Shown: positions 45,371-54,811, counted from the stretch's first letter. The stretch: 64,000 nucleotides of DNA from CAYQNU01 sp964419055 (GCA_964419055.1 CAYQNU010000016.1:30477-94476); one strand, 5' to 3'. The notes: generated from the letters alone by a model not told the origin. Numbers and translations are program-made.

Positions 45371-46741
45371 ATGAATATGTCAAAACCTTCCATACCAAAA
45401 GGAACGCGCGATTTTTTACCACAAGTAATGGTAAAACGAAATTATATTTTTAATACGATTAAAAAATCGTTTGTAAAATATGGTTTTTTACCCATTGAAA
45501 CACCTTGTATGGAAAATACAGCTACTCTTATGGGAAAGTATGGAGAGGAAGGCGATAAGTTGATTTTTAAGATTGTAAATAGTGGTGACTTTTTGAGTGG
45601 AGCTAATGAAAAAGCGCTACAAGAAAAGAACTCAAACGCTTTACTTTCATCCATTTCTGAAAAAGCATTGCGTTATGATTTAACGGTACCTTTTGCTCGA
45701 TTTGTAGTTCAACACCAAAATGAAATTTCTTTTCCATTCAAGCGTTATCAAATACAACCTGTATGGCGAGCCGATCGTCCGCAAAAAGGTCGTTATAGAG
45801 AATTTTATCAATGTGATGCGGATGTGGTAGGTTCCGATTCATTGCTTTATGAAATTGAATTAGTACAATTATTTGATGAAGTATTGAGCAATTTAGGCTT
45901 GACCGATGTAACCATAAAAATTAATAACCGAAAAATTTTAAGCGGAATTGCTGAAATAACAGGTCAATCAGATAAGATTGTTGACATCACGGTAGCTATA
46001 GATAAGTTAGACAAGATAGGTGAAGAGGGTGTTGTTAAGGAATTATTAGAGAAAAACATTCCTACTTCAACAATAGAGATCATTCGGCCTCTGTTTTCTA
46101 TGAAAGGAAGCAATGATGACGTATTGATGTCCATTCAAAATATGTTGTCGGCATCAGAAATTGGTCTTAAAGGAGTAGAGGAGTTACGTTATGTATTGGA
46201 CGCCATAAAATCATTAGGATTAAGGAACGCCCAATTGGAATTTGACGTTACCTTGGCTCGAGGATTAAACTATTATACAGGAGCCATTTTTGAGGTAAAA
46301 GCCAATAATGTGCAAATGGGGAGTATTTGTGGTGGTGGAAGATACGATGATTTAACGGGTATTTTTGGGTTAAAAAATCTATCGGGTGTTGGTATTTCGT
46401 TTGGTGCCGATCGTATTTATGATGTGATGGATGAATTAAATCTTTTTCCTGCATTTTCTGATGAAACCACCCAAATATTATTAATTAATTTTGGTGTAGA
46501 TGATATGAAAGCATTGAACATTCTCAAAGAGATAAGAGAAAAAGGTGTAAATGCTGAACTGTATCCTGAAAATGCTAAGTTAGCCAAACAAATGAAATAC
46601 GCTGACAGTAAAAACATTCCCTATGTGCTATTCTTGGGAGAGGAAGAGCTTACATCTGGTCAATTGAAATTGAAGAATATGGCATCAGGCGAGCAAGTAA
46701 ATGTAAGTGTGGAAGAGGTGATAATTAAAATGAAAAACTAA
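45371..46741 (+). CDS. hisS: Histidyl-tRNA synthetase
   Basis: 456 residues, class II synthetase: KPSIPKGTRDFLP at the start, motif 2 region FKRYQIQPVWRADRPQKGRY with REFYQCDADVVG, the His-binding LARGLNYYTGAIFE, motif 3 SGVGISFGADRIYDVMD, and a C-terminal anticodon-binding domain (ILLINFGVDDMKALNI). It charges tRNA-His, the sensor of the his attenuator found at 54.8 kb in this window. It has an independent promoter and terminator. A second ATG six bases downstream is an equally possible start. Confidence 0.97.
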   Translation: MNMSKPSIPKGTRDFLPQVMVKRNYIFNTIKKSFVKYGFLPIETPCMENTATLMGKYGEEGDKLIFKIVNSGDFLSGANEKALQEKNSNALLSSISEKALRYDLTVPFARFVVQHQNEISFPFKRYQIQPVWRADRPQKGRYREFYQCDADVVGSDSLLYEIELVQLFDEVLSNLGLTDVTIKINNRKILSGIAEITGQSDKIVDITVAIDKLDKIGEEGVVKELLEKNIPTSTIEIIRPLFSMKGSNDDVLMSIQNMLSASEIGLKGVEELRYVLDAIKSLGLRNAQLEFDVTLARGLNYYTGAIFEVKANNVQMGSICGGGRYDDLTGIFGLKNLSGVGISFGADRIYDVMDELNLFPAFSDETTQILLINFGVDDMKALNILKEIREKGVNAELYPENAKLAKQMKYADSKNIPYVLFLGEEELTSGQLKLKNMASGEQVNVSVEEVIIKMKN

Positions 46742-46746
46742 TCACT

Positions 46747-46795
46747 AATTGCACGTGTTATTTTTATTTTAATTACACGTGCAATTCATTTTTTT
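46747..46795 (+). terminator. Terminator after hisS
   Basis: AATTGCACGTGT (46747-46758) and ACACGTGCAATT (46775-46786) form a perfect 12-pair stem with a 16-base A/T loop, followed by a T-run. Confidence 0.8.
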
Positions 46796-46798
46796 TGT

Positions 46799-46806
46799 TA
46801 TATTTG
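46799..46806 (+). promoter_or_regulatory. -7 promoter box of the toxin-antitoxin pair
   Basis: TATATTTG, an exact TAnnTTTG, 18 bases before the antitoxin ATG and 12 bases after the hisS terminator stem. Confidence 0.45.
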
Positions 46807-46823
46807 TCATTATTTTTATTATT

Positions 46824-47072
46824 ATGAGTACTAAACTAACTTTAACCATAGACGAATCGATAATTGAAAAGGCGAAAAAATATGCTAAGACAAAAGATAA
46901 AAGTCTTTCGAAAATTATCGAAAATTATCTTAAGTCCATACTTAATGAAGAGCCCAATGATTCAGATGAACTCTCACCATTGGTTAAATCACTCAAGGGT
47001 TCGTTTAATGCACCCATCGATTTTGACTACAAAAAAGAATTAATCCAGTCGCTAACCAAAAAGTATTTATGA
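46824..47072 (+). CDS. Antitoxin, DUF6364 family
   Basis: 82 residues from MSTKLTLTIDESIIEKAKKY, a ribbon-helix-helix-like N-terminus, followed by KDKSLSKIIENYLKSI and a flexible acidic C-terminus (NDSDELSPLVKSLKG) that would wrap the toxin. The family is a known partner of PIN-domain toxins. Its stop overlaps the PIN gene start (ATGA at 47069-47072), the usual arrangement. Autoregulation through the hairpin-rich region just upstream is plausible but unproven. Confidence 0.85.
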   Translation: MSTKLTLTIDESIIEKAKKYAKTKDKSLSKIIENYLKSILNEEPNDSDELSPLVKSLKGSFNAPIDFDYKKELIQSLTKKYL

Positions 47073-47488
47073 AAATAACTTCGGTTTTAATAGATACAGA
47101 TGTCATTCTAGATTTTTTCTTTGATAGAAAGCCTTATTCTGATGATGCAGCAACTATTTTGTCAAAATGTGAAAAAGGTTTATTAAAAGGATTTGTAACC
47201 CCTGTTATTATCTCTAACGTATATTATTTATTAGCTCAAAGTGGAAAGCAGGAAAAAGTAATTGAAAAATTAATTTCATTGCTTTCTATTATTGACGTAA
47301 TTTCAATGGATAAAAATACTATTATGGTTGCTTTGAATTCTGATTTTAAAGACTTTGAAGATGCTTTACAAAATTATTCAGCCGAGTTAAATGGCCAAAT
47401 AAAGGTCATTTTAACAAGAAATACTAAGGATTATAAAAAAAGTAAATTGTCTGTAATGAAACCGGATGAATTTTTGAAATCGTTATAA
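47069..47488 (+). CDS. PIN-domain toxin (VapC-like)
   Basis: 139 residues. Conserved acidic residues of PIN nucleases are present: Asp9/Asp11 in VLIDTDVILDFFFDRKPYSD, Glu/Asp in DFKDFEDALQNYSAE near 90-105, and Asp in LTRNTKDYKKS near 120. PIN toxins cut RNA, often tRNA or rRNA. It is translationally coupled to the DUF6364 antitoxin, and the pair is intact. Confidence 0.88.
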   Translation: MKITSVLIDTDVILDFFFDRKPYSDDAATILSKCEKGLLKGFVTPVIISNVYYLLAQSGKQEKVIEKLISLLSIIDVISMDKNTIMVALNSDFKDFEDALQNYSAELNGQIKVILTRNTKDYKKSKLSVMKPDEFLKSL

Positions 47489-47491
47489 TTG

Positions 47492-47830
47492 ATGGCTACT
47501 CTAATATCAGTAAAAAATATACTTAATCAACTCCCTGAAATAGAAGAATTGCCTCATTTCGAGAAAACTTCTTTTCGTGTTGCTAATAAGATTGTAGCCT
47601 CTTATGACCAATCTTTAAATAGATTATGTATCAAATTATCTGAAATCGATCAAAACGTTTTTTCTTCTTTTGATCCTACTGTTTTTTATCCAGTACCTAA
47701 TAAATGGGGAAAACAAGGTTGGACATTTGTTTCGTTAGCATCAGTTGATGAAGGTATGTTGAAAGATGCTCTCACTCAATCCTACCTTGAAGTTGCACCC
47801 AAGAAATTAGCAAAACTTTTAAAAACTTAA
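47492..47830 (+). CDS. MmcQ/YjbR family protein
   Basis: 112 residues from MATLISVKNILNQLPEIEEL, with the YjbR/CyaY-like fold landmarks PHFEKTSFRVANKIVASY and FYPVPNKWGKQGWTFVSL, ending VAPKKLAKLLKT. The family has a double-wing DNA-binding-like fold but no proven role. It starts three bases after the PIN toxin stop, so it may be read through from the toxin-antitoxin promoter. No other link is seen. Confidence 0.85.
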   Translation: MATLISVKNILNQLPEIEELPHFEKTSFRVANKIVASYDQSLNRLCIKLSEIDQNVFSSFDPTVFYPVPNKWGKQGWTFVSLASVDEGMLKDALTQSYLEVAPKKLAKLLKT

Positions 47831-47909
47831 AGTTTAATGTTACCAATATAACATTGGGGTATTGAATTATGTGGTAATTTTGACAATTACAAACCTAATC
47901 TACATTGCT

Positions 47910-48353
47910 TTGAAAAAAATCAGGTGTTTTACTATTCTTGTTTTATTCATCTTTCTTGAGTTGCCATCTTATGCAATGATTAATCCTAAATATAAGGAGG
48001 TTATGCAGCGAGGATACCAAATGAAAGGAGATAGTGTGATTTTTCCTGATAGCACAATATGTTTGATTGATGATTTTAATGCAGGAAGTTGCGGCCAACA
48101 ATGGATGACAACCGATTATTGTATACCTGAAGGTGGAGCAGTATGGGATGAAGATAAATGTTGTGAAGGTTTAGAAGCATATCTACCTGAAGGAATGGCT
48201 GGCCAAGCCATCTGTGTGACAAAATTTGACAGAAAAATAGATAGCGATGAAGAAAAGGGTGTAACGAATACACTTTTTTATTTTTTCTTTGGTTTGGCTG
48301 CAGTATTTACAGGTTTTATTTTTTATGCAATTTATACTAAATACAAAAATTAG
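47910..48353 (+). CDS. Secreted or membrane-anchored protein of unknown function
   Basis: About 147 residues if read from the TTG at 47910, which gives a good signal peptide (KKIRCFTILVLFIFLELPSYA); the frame is open to 47862 without an ATG. The middle is hydrophilic with six Cys (STICLIDDFNAGSCGQQWM, DYCIPEGGAVWDEDKCCEGL), then a C-terminal transmembrane helix (FYFFFGLAAVFTGFIFYAIY). The protein would be anchored by its C-terminus with the Cys-rich part outside the cytoplasm. No family is recognised. It ends six bases before asnB, suggesting co-transcription. Confidence 0.55.
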   Translation: MKKIRCFTILVLFIFLELPSYAMINPKYKEVMQRGYQMKGDSVIFPDSTICLIDDFNAGSCGQQWMTTDYCIPEGGAVWDEDKCCEGLEAYLPEGMAGQAICVTKFDRKIDSDEEKGVTNTLFYFFFGLAAVFTGFIFYAIYTKYKN

Positions 48354-48359
48354 GCTGTT

Positions 48360-50234
48360 ATGTGTGGAATAAATGGAATTTATGGCGTATCTAAATTGAC
48401 TAATGCTTCAGCTTTAGTGGAGCAAATGAATAACGTAACAAAACACAGAGGTCCTGATTTTTCATGTGTGTATGTTGATGATCATGTGGCTTTTGGTCAT
48501 AATAGATTGGCGATTATTGATATAAATCCGTCATCAAATCAACCATTTTTGAGTAATGATGGCAACGTAGTACTTGTTTTTAATGGTGAAATTTATAATT
48601 ACAAAGAAGTTAAGGCATTATTACCTGATTACAATTTCAAAACCAATAGTGATACAGAGGTAATTATAGCTGCTTATCAAAAATGGGGAATTGGATGTGT
48701 GCATCAATTCAACGGAATGTTTGCATTTGCCATTTGGGATAAAACTACTCAAAAATTTTATTTGGTGAGAGACCGTTTAGGTATAAAACCAATCTATTAT
48801 TTTGACAACAATCAGCAGTTTGTTTTTTCTTCTGAAATGCGGGGAGTAATGAGTCTACCTTTTGTAGATAAATCCATTAATCCAGCTGCAGTGGCTGATT
48901 ACATCCAATATGGAACAGTACACGCACCTAGAACGTTGTTGACATCAATTAAAATGTTATTGCCGGGTCATTATTTGACGATCACTGATGAAGGTTTAAG
49001 TATCACAGAATATTGGGACATCAATGAAAAATATTCGCGTAAAAGTCAACGTCAATCCTACGATGAGGTGAAGGAAGAAGTTAAAACCTTGTTTTTTAAG
49101 TCAGTTGAGCGAAGATTGATTGCTGATGTGCCTTTTGGTGCCTTTTTGAGTGGTGGTATTGATTCCAGTGCAGTGGTGGCTGCGATGTCTAAAGTAAGCT
49201 CAAATAAAATCAAAACTTTTTCCATAACTTTTGATGAAGAAGAATTTAGCGAAGCCAAATATGCCCGGATGATAGCGGAAAAATATCAAACGGAACATAC
49301 AGAGATAAAATTAACTCCAGAAGATTTCCTAAAGACATTACCTAAAGCCATCCAATCAATGGATCATCCAAGTGTTGATGGGGTGAATTCTTATGTGGTT
49401 TCAGAAGCTACAAAAAAAGCTGGTGTCACTATGGCTTTAAGTGGATTAGGAGGTGATGAATTGTTTGCTGGATATGATATTTTCAAAAGAGCACATTCTT
49501 TATTAGACAAAAAATGGATGTTTTCATTTCCCCATATATTGAGAAGTTTTGCTGGTACCGCTATCAAATTAGCAAAACCATCTGTTTCGAGTGATAAAAT
49601 CGCAAAAATATTAAAGGTAAAATATTTAGAGTTGCCCTATTATTATCCAATTAATAGGGAAATATATTCTGATGAGGAGGTTCAGCAATGCGTTTATGGT
49701 ATTTCAGAATACCGTAATGCAGTAAAGGAAATAGTAGATTTTGGAGTTGGTATTAGTACCAATGGATCGAAAGCTCCTTTTTTAAGCAGGGTTTCTTATG
49801 CCGAAATCAACACGTATATGCAAAATGTATTGTTGAGAGATACCGACCAAATGAGTATGGCTCACGCTCTTGAAGTTCGTGTACCTTTCTTAGACTATGA
49901 ATTAGTAGAGTATGTTTATGGTGTTAAGGATGAATTTAAATATCCCCATTCACCTAAAAAACTATTGGTGGATGCGTTGGGAGACTTGTTGCCAAATGAA
50001 ATTGTAAATAGACCCAAAATGGGCTTTACGTTCCCTTGGGAATCATGGATGCGTGGAAATCTAAAAGAGTATTGTGTAGAAGGATTGAATGCTTTGAAAG
50101 CTACCAAAATAGTAGATGATGCCTTTATAAATAAACAATGGAAATTCTTTTTAGCTGGCAGTTCAAAAACGAAGTGGTCTCATATTTGGCACCTAGTTGT
50201 ATTAGGACAATGGATTAAACAGAATTTGAACTAA
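48360..50234 (+). CDS. asnB: Asparagine synthase (glutamine-hydrolysing)
   Basis: 624 residues. The N-terminal nucleophile Cys2 (MCGINGIYG) begins the glutaminase domain, with HRGPDFS, GHNRLAIIDINPSSNQPF and FNGEIYNY. The synthetase domain has the ATP pyrophosphatase loop FLSGGIDSSAVVAAM, ALSGLGGDELFAGYDIF and MAHALEVRVPFLDYEL. It makes asparagine from aspartate and glutamine. The length of about 620 fits the long type often linked to surface polysaccharide loci, but the genes around it do not support that. Its stop overlaps the end of the Spo0M-like gene by four bases. Confidence 0.95.
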   Translation: MCGINGIYGVSKLTNASALVEQMNNVTKHRGPDFSCVYVDDHVAFGHNRLAIIDINPSSNQPFLSNDGNVVLVFNGEIYNYKEVKALLPDYNFKTNSDTEVIIAAYQKWGIGCVHQFNGMFAFAIWDKTTQKFYLVRDRLGIKPIYYFDNNQQFVFSSEMRGVMSLPFVDKSINPAAVADYIQYGTVHAPRTLLTSIKMLLPGHYLTITDEGLSITEYWDINEKYSRKSQRQSYDEVKEEVKTLFFKSVERRLIADVPFGAFLSGGIDSSAVVAAMSKVSSNKIKTFSITFDEEEFSEAKYARMIAEKYQTEHTEIKLTPEDFLKTLPKAIQSMDHPSVDGVNSYVVSEATKKAGVTMALSGLGGDELFAGYDIFKRAHSLLDKKWMFSFPHILRSFAGTAIKLAKPSVSSDKIAKILKVKYLELPYYYPINREIYSDEEVQQCVYGISEYRNAVKEIVDFGVGISTNGSKAPFLSRVSYAEINTYMQNVLLRDTDQMSMAHALEVRVPFLDYELVEYVYGVKDEFKYPHSPKKLLVDALGDLLPNEIVNRPKMGFTFPWESWMRGNLKEYCVEGLNALKATKIVDDAFINKQWKFFLAGSSKTKWSHIWHLVVLGQWIKQNLN

Positions 50235-50704
50235 ACTTTAGCTTTTTTTAAGATTTTTACATCATTAGGATCAAAGGCCGCACCTTTTACATCGGCTGTT
50301 GCAACTAATTGGTAAGTTGATTTTTCACCGTCCATAAAAGAACTTACTTTTCCTAATCCACCTACAAGTCCTCCTTTATCGGTCATTTCTTCATTTTTAC
50401 TTTTTGAATAGTCAAAAGGTAATTCAAAAGGAATATTTTTTACTTCATCCGCTTTGATTTCAAAGCCCGGTAATTTCATTTCACCCCAAGTAAAGTTTTT
50501 CGTTTTTTTATCTTCTCCTTTCCCAATTGTAAAGGATTCTTCAAATTTGATTTCAATGTCGGTAATAAGTTGGTCACTTTTACCAGTTATGGTTAAAGAA
50601 CCTTTGATTAATCGTTCGTCAATGACAAAAGTATCAGCGGTTATAATTTCAACTTTCACCGTACCGGCACCAAAAAACTGTTTTACTTTACCAAAAAAAA
50701 CCAT
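50231..50704 (-). CDS. Spo0M-like (arrestin-fold) protein
   Basis: 157 residues. The start MVFFGKVKQFFGAGTVKVEI and the following TFVIDERLIKGSLTITGKSD, DIEIKFEE resemble the Spo0M/arrestin-like N-terminal domain; the second half has FELPFDYSK and a beta-rich end. Spo0M controls sporulation in Bacillus. This organism is not expected to sporulate, so the role is unknown. It is encoded 21 bases downstream of an uncharacterised 185-residue protein on the same strand. Confidence 0.65.
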   Translation of the reverse strand: MVFFGKVKQFFGAGTVKVEIITADTFVIDERLIKGSLTITGKSDQLITDIEIKFEESFTIGKGEDKKTKNFTWGEMKLPGFEIKADEVKNIPFELPFDYSKSKNEEMTDKGGLVGGLGKVSSFMDGEKSTYQLVATADVKGAAFDPNDVKILKKAKV

Positions 50705-50725
50705 TTTTTTAATTTGGTTTATAAA

Positions 50726-51283
50726 TTAATACTGTTCTACAGGACTAAATTTATATTTATCTAAAAATGAATTCCAATCCCAAAGGTAGTTTTCCATTAT
50801 ACCATCCATTCTTTTAAGAAAAATAGGGTTAGGTGCGTTTAATTGAGCAAAATATTCATCTTGATATTGTCCTAAATCATATTTACGGAATACAGCTTTA
50901 GACATCCCGTAAAGAATGTTTTTTGATGGATAATTTTCACGGTAAATGAACTCTGTATAATCTTTTACAATGGTGTTCATTTCTTCATACGTAATGCCAT
51001 ATACTTTTGCAAATTTGGTGATTATTTTACCTTTTAAAACCATTTCCTCTGTATTTGAAAAGTAGCGAGACAAACTCGATAAATTTCCACAAAGAGTAAT
51101 GATTAAAAATTTGTCAAAATCATCTTTATTCATTTTAGGAGTGCGCTCAAATTCAGGGTCAGACACAATTGAATCTACAACATCTCCAAAGCTAGTCATT
51201 ACGGACTGCACCAAAGAATTGACAAATACGTTTGCCAATTTTTCCTCTGTTAATTTTTTCTTTCCAAATAGTGTTGCGAGCAT
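50726..51283 (-). CDS. Uncharacterised cytoplasmic protein
   Basis: 185 residues, mostly helical, no signal peptide or membrane segment. It starts MLATLFGKKKLTEEKLANVF and contains LIITLCGNLSSLSRYFSNTE and FIYRENYPSKNILYGMSKAV. I recognise no family. It precedes the Spo0M-like gene with a 21-base gap, which suggests an operon. The ATG and uniform codon use support a real gene. Confidence 0.6.
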   Translation of the reverse strand: MLATLFGKKKLTEEKLANVFVNSLVQSVMTSFGDVVDSIVSDPEFERTPKMNKDDFDKFLIITLCGNLSSLSRYFSNTEEMVLKGKIITKFAKVYGITYEEMNTIVKDYTEFIYRENYPSKNILYGMSKAVFRKYDLGQYQDEYFAQLNAPNPIFLKRMDGIMENYLWDWNSFLDKYKFSPVEQY

Positions 51284-51642
51284 ATTCTTTGTCTTTTTAC
51301 AATCACAAAACTAATCGACTTCTCAATTCATATTAAGACTGTGTAAATTGTGTTATTCACAAAGTTATTAACCGCTCTATTGAGCGTTGTAAACTTTTTA
51401 CCTGTTGAAAAGTGGTTGAGAGAAAATTACAGAGTAGGTTTTGTTTGTACAATTGTAAATGGTCGATTTTTGAAGTAGGATTGATGATTGACTACCAAGG
51501 ATTAATAATTAATGTAGTAGTTTCAATCTACAATCTACAATCTAAGATTAATTGACGATTTTAGAATTACGATTGACGATTTAAAACCTATGGATTTGGT
51601 ATTGAAGCAGTAGTTTCAATCTACAATCTACAATCTACAATC
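51284..51642. repeat. Intergenic region with AATCTACAATC direct repeats
   Basis: No gene is seen in 359 bases. A 29-base exact direct repeat beginning AGTAGTTTCAATCTACAATC occurs at 51516-51544 and 51609-51637. Between them lie related words (AATTGACGATTTTAGAATT, GATTGACGATTT). The second copy ends five bases before the ClC gene stop. Confidence 0.7.
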
Positions 51643-52905
51643 CTACCATCTCAATTTCTTATACAACTTAGCTTTACTCGGAGGTATTTGCTGTGATTCG
51701 TAAACACTATTTTTTCCTGAAACAAGATAGGCCAAAAAACATGTCAAGACAAAGAAAATTCCGAGTTCCATTCCAAATAGTTCAATCCCCATAACACTGC
51801 AAGCTAGAGGAGTGTTGGTTGCACCCGCAAAAACAGCTACAAAACCCAAAGCTGCCAATACTTCAAGTGGAAGCGGCATGCCAAATACAAAAAGTGCATT
51901 ACCCAAAGCAGCACCTATAAAAAACAAAGGTGTTACTTCACCTCCTTTAAAACCAATTGCCAAGGTAAAGGTGGTAAGTAAAATTTTTAATAGAAAATCA
52001 TATACAGGAAGCATTGAATCAAAAGATTCATTAATTGTAGGAATACCCAAACCAATATATTGTGTACCCATAAAATGAACAAAAGCGGCTATTAATAATC
52101 CGCCCACAGCAATAATGATATACGGTGACTGCTTTATTCTTATTAGTACGTCCTTAAAAAATAGCTGCATAGAAATGAATAAATAACTGACTCCGCCAAA
52201 TATCAGTCCAGCCAAAATAAACCAAATTATATCCATAGGATTAGATTGGTTGTATAAAACTTGTTCATAATGTGTATGAGGTGCTTGCAAAAATGTACTT
52301 ACAAAATAAGCCACATAGGTTGAAAGTACTGCGGGAACAATCGAAATGACGGGTATTTTGGTTAAGATGAGTACTTCAAACCCAAAAACAATTCCGGTAA
52401 TGGGTGTGCCAAATAAACTCCCAAAACCTGCACTTATTCCACAAATAATAAGGGTTTTTCGGTGTAGCGTCTTATCTTTAAATATAAATGAAAATTGGTC
52501 GGAAATGGAACTGCCCATTTGCATTGCCGTGCCCTCTCTACCTGCCGATCCACCAAATAAATGGGTGATAAGTGTTGTTACAAAAATAAGGGGCGCCATC
52601 ATCCACGAAATGAGTTTTTTGGGTTGGTGATATTCGGTAATCAAAAGATTATTGCCTTTTTGCAATTCTTTTCCACTTATTTGATACAACCAAACAACTA
52701 AAAGGCCAGCCAAGGGCAATAACCAAATAATCAAGCTGTTTTTTTCTCTCGTATCCGTTACCCAATCTAAACTCATTAAAAACAAAGTGGAAACACTACC
52801 AATCAATCCCCCAATAATTATGGCTACAACAAGCCAAATAAGCGATTCTTGAATAAATAGCTTTCGATTGGAAATTGTTGGATAGTCAAAGAATAAAGAT
52901 TTCAC
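51643..52905 (-). CDS. ClC-family chloride channel or transporter
   Basis: 420 residues with about 10-12 hydrophobic helices. ClC signatures are LFGGSAGREGTAMQMGSSIS (GxxGREG, with the gating Glu), GSLFGTPITGIVFGFEVLI, and AIGFKGGEVTPLFFIGAALG (GGEVTP, usually GGxFxP). The AGATNTPLACSVMGIELFG stretch follows. The gating Glu is a feature of H+/Cl- exchangers, so exchange is more likely than a simple channel, but the GGEVTP variant may alter anion selectivity. No cytoplasmic CBS domains are present. Confidence 0.9.
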   Translation of the reverse strand: MKSLFFDYPTISNRKLFIQESLIWLVVAIIIGGLIGSVSTLFLMSLDWVTDTREKNSLIIWLLPLAGLLVVWLYQISGKELQKGNNLLITEYHQPKKLISWMMAPLIFVTTLITHLFGGSAGREGTAMQMGSSISDQFSFIFKDKTLHRKTLIICGISAGFGSLFGTPITGIVFGFEVLILTKIPVISIVPAVLSTYVAYFVSTFLQAPHTHYEQVLYNQSNPMDIIWFILAGLIFGGVSYLFISMQLFFKDVLIRIKQSPYIIIAVGGLLIAAFVHFMGTQYIGLGIPTINESFDSMLPVYDFLLKILLTTFTLAIGFKGGEVTPLFFIGAALGNALFVFGMPLPLEVLAALGFVAVFAGATNTPLACSVMGIELFGMELGIFFVLTCFLAYLVSGKNSVYESQQIPPSKAKLYKKLRW

Positions 52906-53036
52906 AAGTAATGAGTAGATTTAATAATGAAGTTACAAAGTAACAAATTATTGGTTTTATATAACTTTTTTATTTTAGTTTATAACGTATTTAGTTCTTC
53001 ATCGAGTAACTTTACAGTATAAATAAATGAACTATT

Positions 53037-53522
53037 ATGAGCAAAAAAAATACACTTTCCTCCATTGGATTAGATGCCAAAAAGAGTGAAAAAATAGCTA
53101 ATGATTTGAATGTATTGTTGGCCAACTATCAAGTTTTTTATATGAATACACGTGGTTTTCATTGGAATATTCAAGGTGATAAGTTTTTTGAATTGCATTT
53201 GAAATTTGAAGAACTTTACAATGATTTTCTATTAAAAATTGATGAAGTAGCAGAACGTGTTTTGACCTTAGGCCACACACCCGTTCACAGTTACACGGGG
53301 TATTTAAAATTGTCGAGTATCAAAGAAGTAACAAATACTACTGACGGAAAAAAATGTCTTTCAATCATTTTGGATTCGTTCAAACAAATCATTGTGTTAC
53401 AACGAGAATTGATGGAACTTTCTGCTCAAGCAGGTGATGAAGGTACCAATGCTTTAATGAGTGACTACATTCGTGCTCAAGAAAAGCTGGTTTGGATGTT
53501 CACCGCTTATTTGAAAGGATAG
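53037..53522 (+). CDS. dps: Dps-type ferritin-like protein
   Basis: 161 residues. The ferroxidase residues of Dps are seen in TRGFHWNIQGDKFFELHLKF, EELYNDFLLKIDEVAERVLT and LGHTPVHSYTGYL. The length and C-terminal helix (KLVWMFTAYLKG) are typical. Dps dodecamers store iron and protect DNA from peroxide. The basic N-terminus (MSKKNTLSSIGLDAKKSEK) could contact DNA. It converges with the THUMP methyltransferase gene seven bases away. Confidence 0.92.
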   Translation: MSKKNTLSSIGLDAKKSEKIANDLNVLLANYQVFYMNTRGFHWNIQGDKFFELHLKFEELYNDFLLKIDEVAERVLTLGHTPVHSYTGYLKLSSIKEVTNTTDGKKCLSIILDSFKQIIVLQRELMELSAQAGDEGTNALMSDYIRAQEKLVWMFTAYLKG

Positions 53523-53529
53523 TAATGAT

Positions 53530-54669
53530 TTATTGCACCTTCTTACTACCTCTATACAACGCATAATGTAATAAACGCGCTTCATCGGGACCGTTATAAA
53601 GCACTGTTTTGCTCGAGGGTTTTAATCCAATTCTTTTAACGGATGACAAATTACTAGTAAAAATCCATGCATCGTAGCCTTCAAAATGATGTTTGAGTTG
53701 TGTACCTATTTTATCATAAAATTCGTCAGCATTTTCCAAACTGATACGTTTATCATAAGGTGGATTGAAAATAAAAATACCCGACTCAAATTGTTTTGTT
53801 GAAGTAAAAAAATCTTGTGTTTCAAATTTTACATTGAGTCGCACTCCAGGTATGCTGGGTATATTTTCCTGCGCTTTTTGAACCATTTTTGCTTCTTTAT
53901 CTTGGCCAATTATAGCAGTATGTGAGTCGGTGATTTTTCGGTGAGCTATTTCAATCAAATCGGCAAATAACTGCCGGTCATAATCATGCCATTTTTGAAA
54001 TCCATATGCCTTGCGGATCAATCCAGGTGCAATATTTTGTGCCATCATAGCGGCTTCAATGGGCAATGTTCCCGAACCACACATTGGATCAATTAGGGGT
54101 GTTTTTTTATCCCATCCACTCATTTTCAAGATACCTGCAGCCAACACTTCATTCAAGGGTGCTTCTCCAGTTGATTTGCGGTAACCTCTTTTAAAGAGCG
54201 GCTCTCCGGAAGAGTTTAGTAATATTTCGCACAAATCATTGGTAATGCGCAACACGATGTTCACCATAGGATTGTCTTTGTCAATATCAGGTCGTTTGCC
54301 AAATTTATCTTTAAAATGGTCAACAATTCCATCTTTTGCACGCAACATCGCAAATTGTGAATGGTCAAAATAGTCTGAATAAATGATAGTGCTAATTAAA
54401 AAGGTGTCATCTGGTTTAAGATATTTGCTCCAATTCAATTGTTTGATTTGATCGTACAATTGATCGGTATTTCGCACCTTAAGGTAAAAAACGGGCATTA
54501 ATATATCCAAGGCAAAACGACTGAAAATATTCAAACGATACATCACCGTTTTGTCTCCTTCAAATTCTATGGCACGTCTTTTTATCTTAATGTTGGTGGC
54601 ACCTAATTGTTGTAATTCTTCCTCCAATATCGGTTCAAATCCCGCAAAAGTTCTCGCTACTAATTTCAT
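53530..54669 (-). CDS. THUMP-domain class I RNA methyltransferase (RlmL N-half like)
   Basis: 379 residues. The N-terminal THUMP domain (MKLVARTFAGFEPILEEELQ to about 160) is followed by a methyltransferase with PLIDPMCGSGTLPIEAAMMA (SAM site) and FIFNPPYDKRI (NPPY, N2-guanine methylation motif). This is the YcbY/RlmL-type 23S rRNA m2G methyltransferase module without the RlmK half. Target position is not proven. The gene starts about 143 bases from the his leader on the opposite strand. Confidence 0.9.
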   Translation of the reverse strand: MKLVARTFAGFEPILEEELQQLGATNIKIKRRAIEFEGDKTVMYRLNIFSRFALDILMPVFYLKVRNTDQLYDQIKQLNWSKYLKPDDTFLISTIIYSDYFDHSQFAMLRAKDGIVDHFKDKFGKRPDIDKDNPMVNIVLRITNDLCEILLNSSGEPLFKRGYRKSTGEAPLNEVLAAGILKMSGWDKKTPLIDPMCGSGTLPIEAAMMAQNIAPGLIRKAYGFQKWHDYDRQLFADLIEIAHRKITDSHTAIIGQDKEAKMVQKAQENIPSIPGVRLNVKFETQDFFTSTKQFESGIFIFNPPYDKRISLENADEFYDKIGTQLKHHFEGYDAWIFTSNLSSVKRIGLKPSSKTVLYNGPDEARLLHYALYRGSKKVQ

Positions 54670-54785
54670 ACTACAAAAGTAGGTAAAAATTGATTATGAT
54701 TTTGTTCCATTAAAATCAATTATCCAATTGAACTCATTACATTGATTTTTTTTGTTATAAATGATCCTGATTAATAAAATCCTAT

Positions 54786-54793
54786 TATATTTG
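54786..54793 (+). promoter_or_regulatory. his operon -7 promoter box
   Basis: TATATTTG, an exact TAnnTTTG, 18 bases before the leader peptide ATG. TTTG at 54751-54754 is a candidate -33 element, but the spacing of 31 is long. Confidence 0.5.
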
Positions 54794-54811
54794 TGCCATT
54801 AAACCAAAAAA

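Noticed and set aside
46747..46786. Perfect inverted repeat after hisS as an operator for the toxin-antitoxin pair
   Set aside because: It has a terminator-like T-run and lies upstream of the -7 box; the terminator reading is simpler, although a dual role is not excluded.
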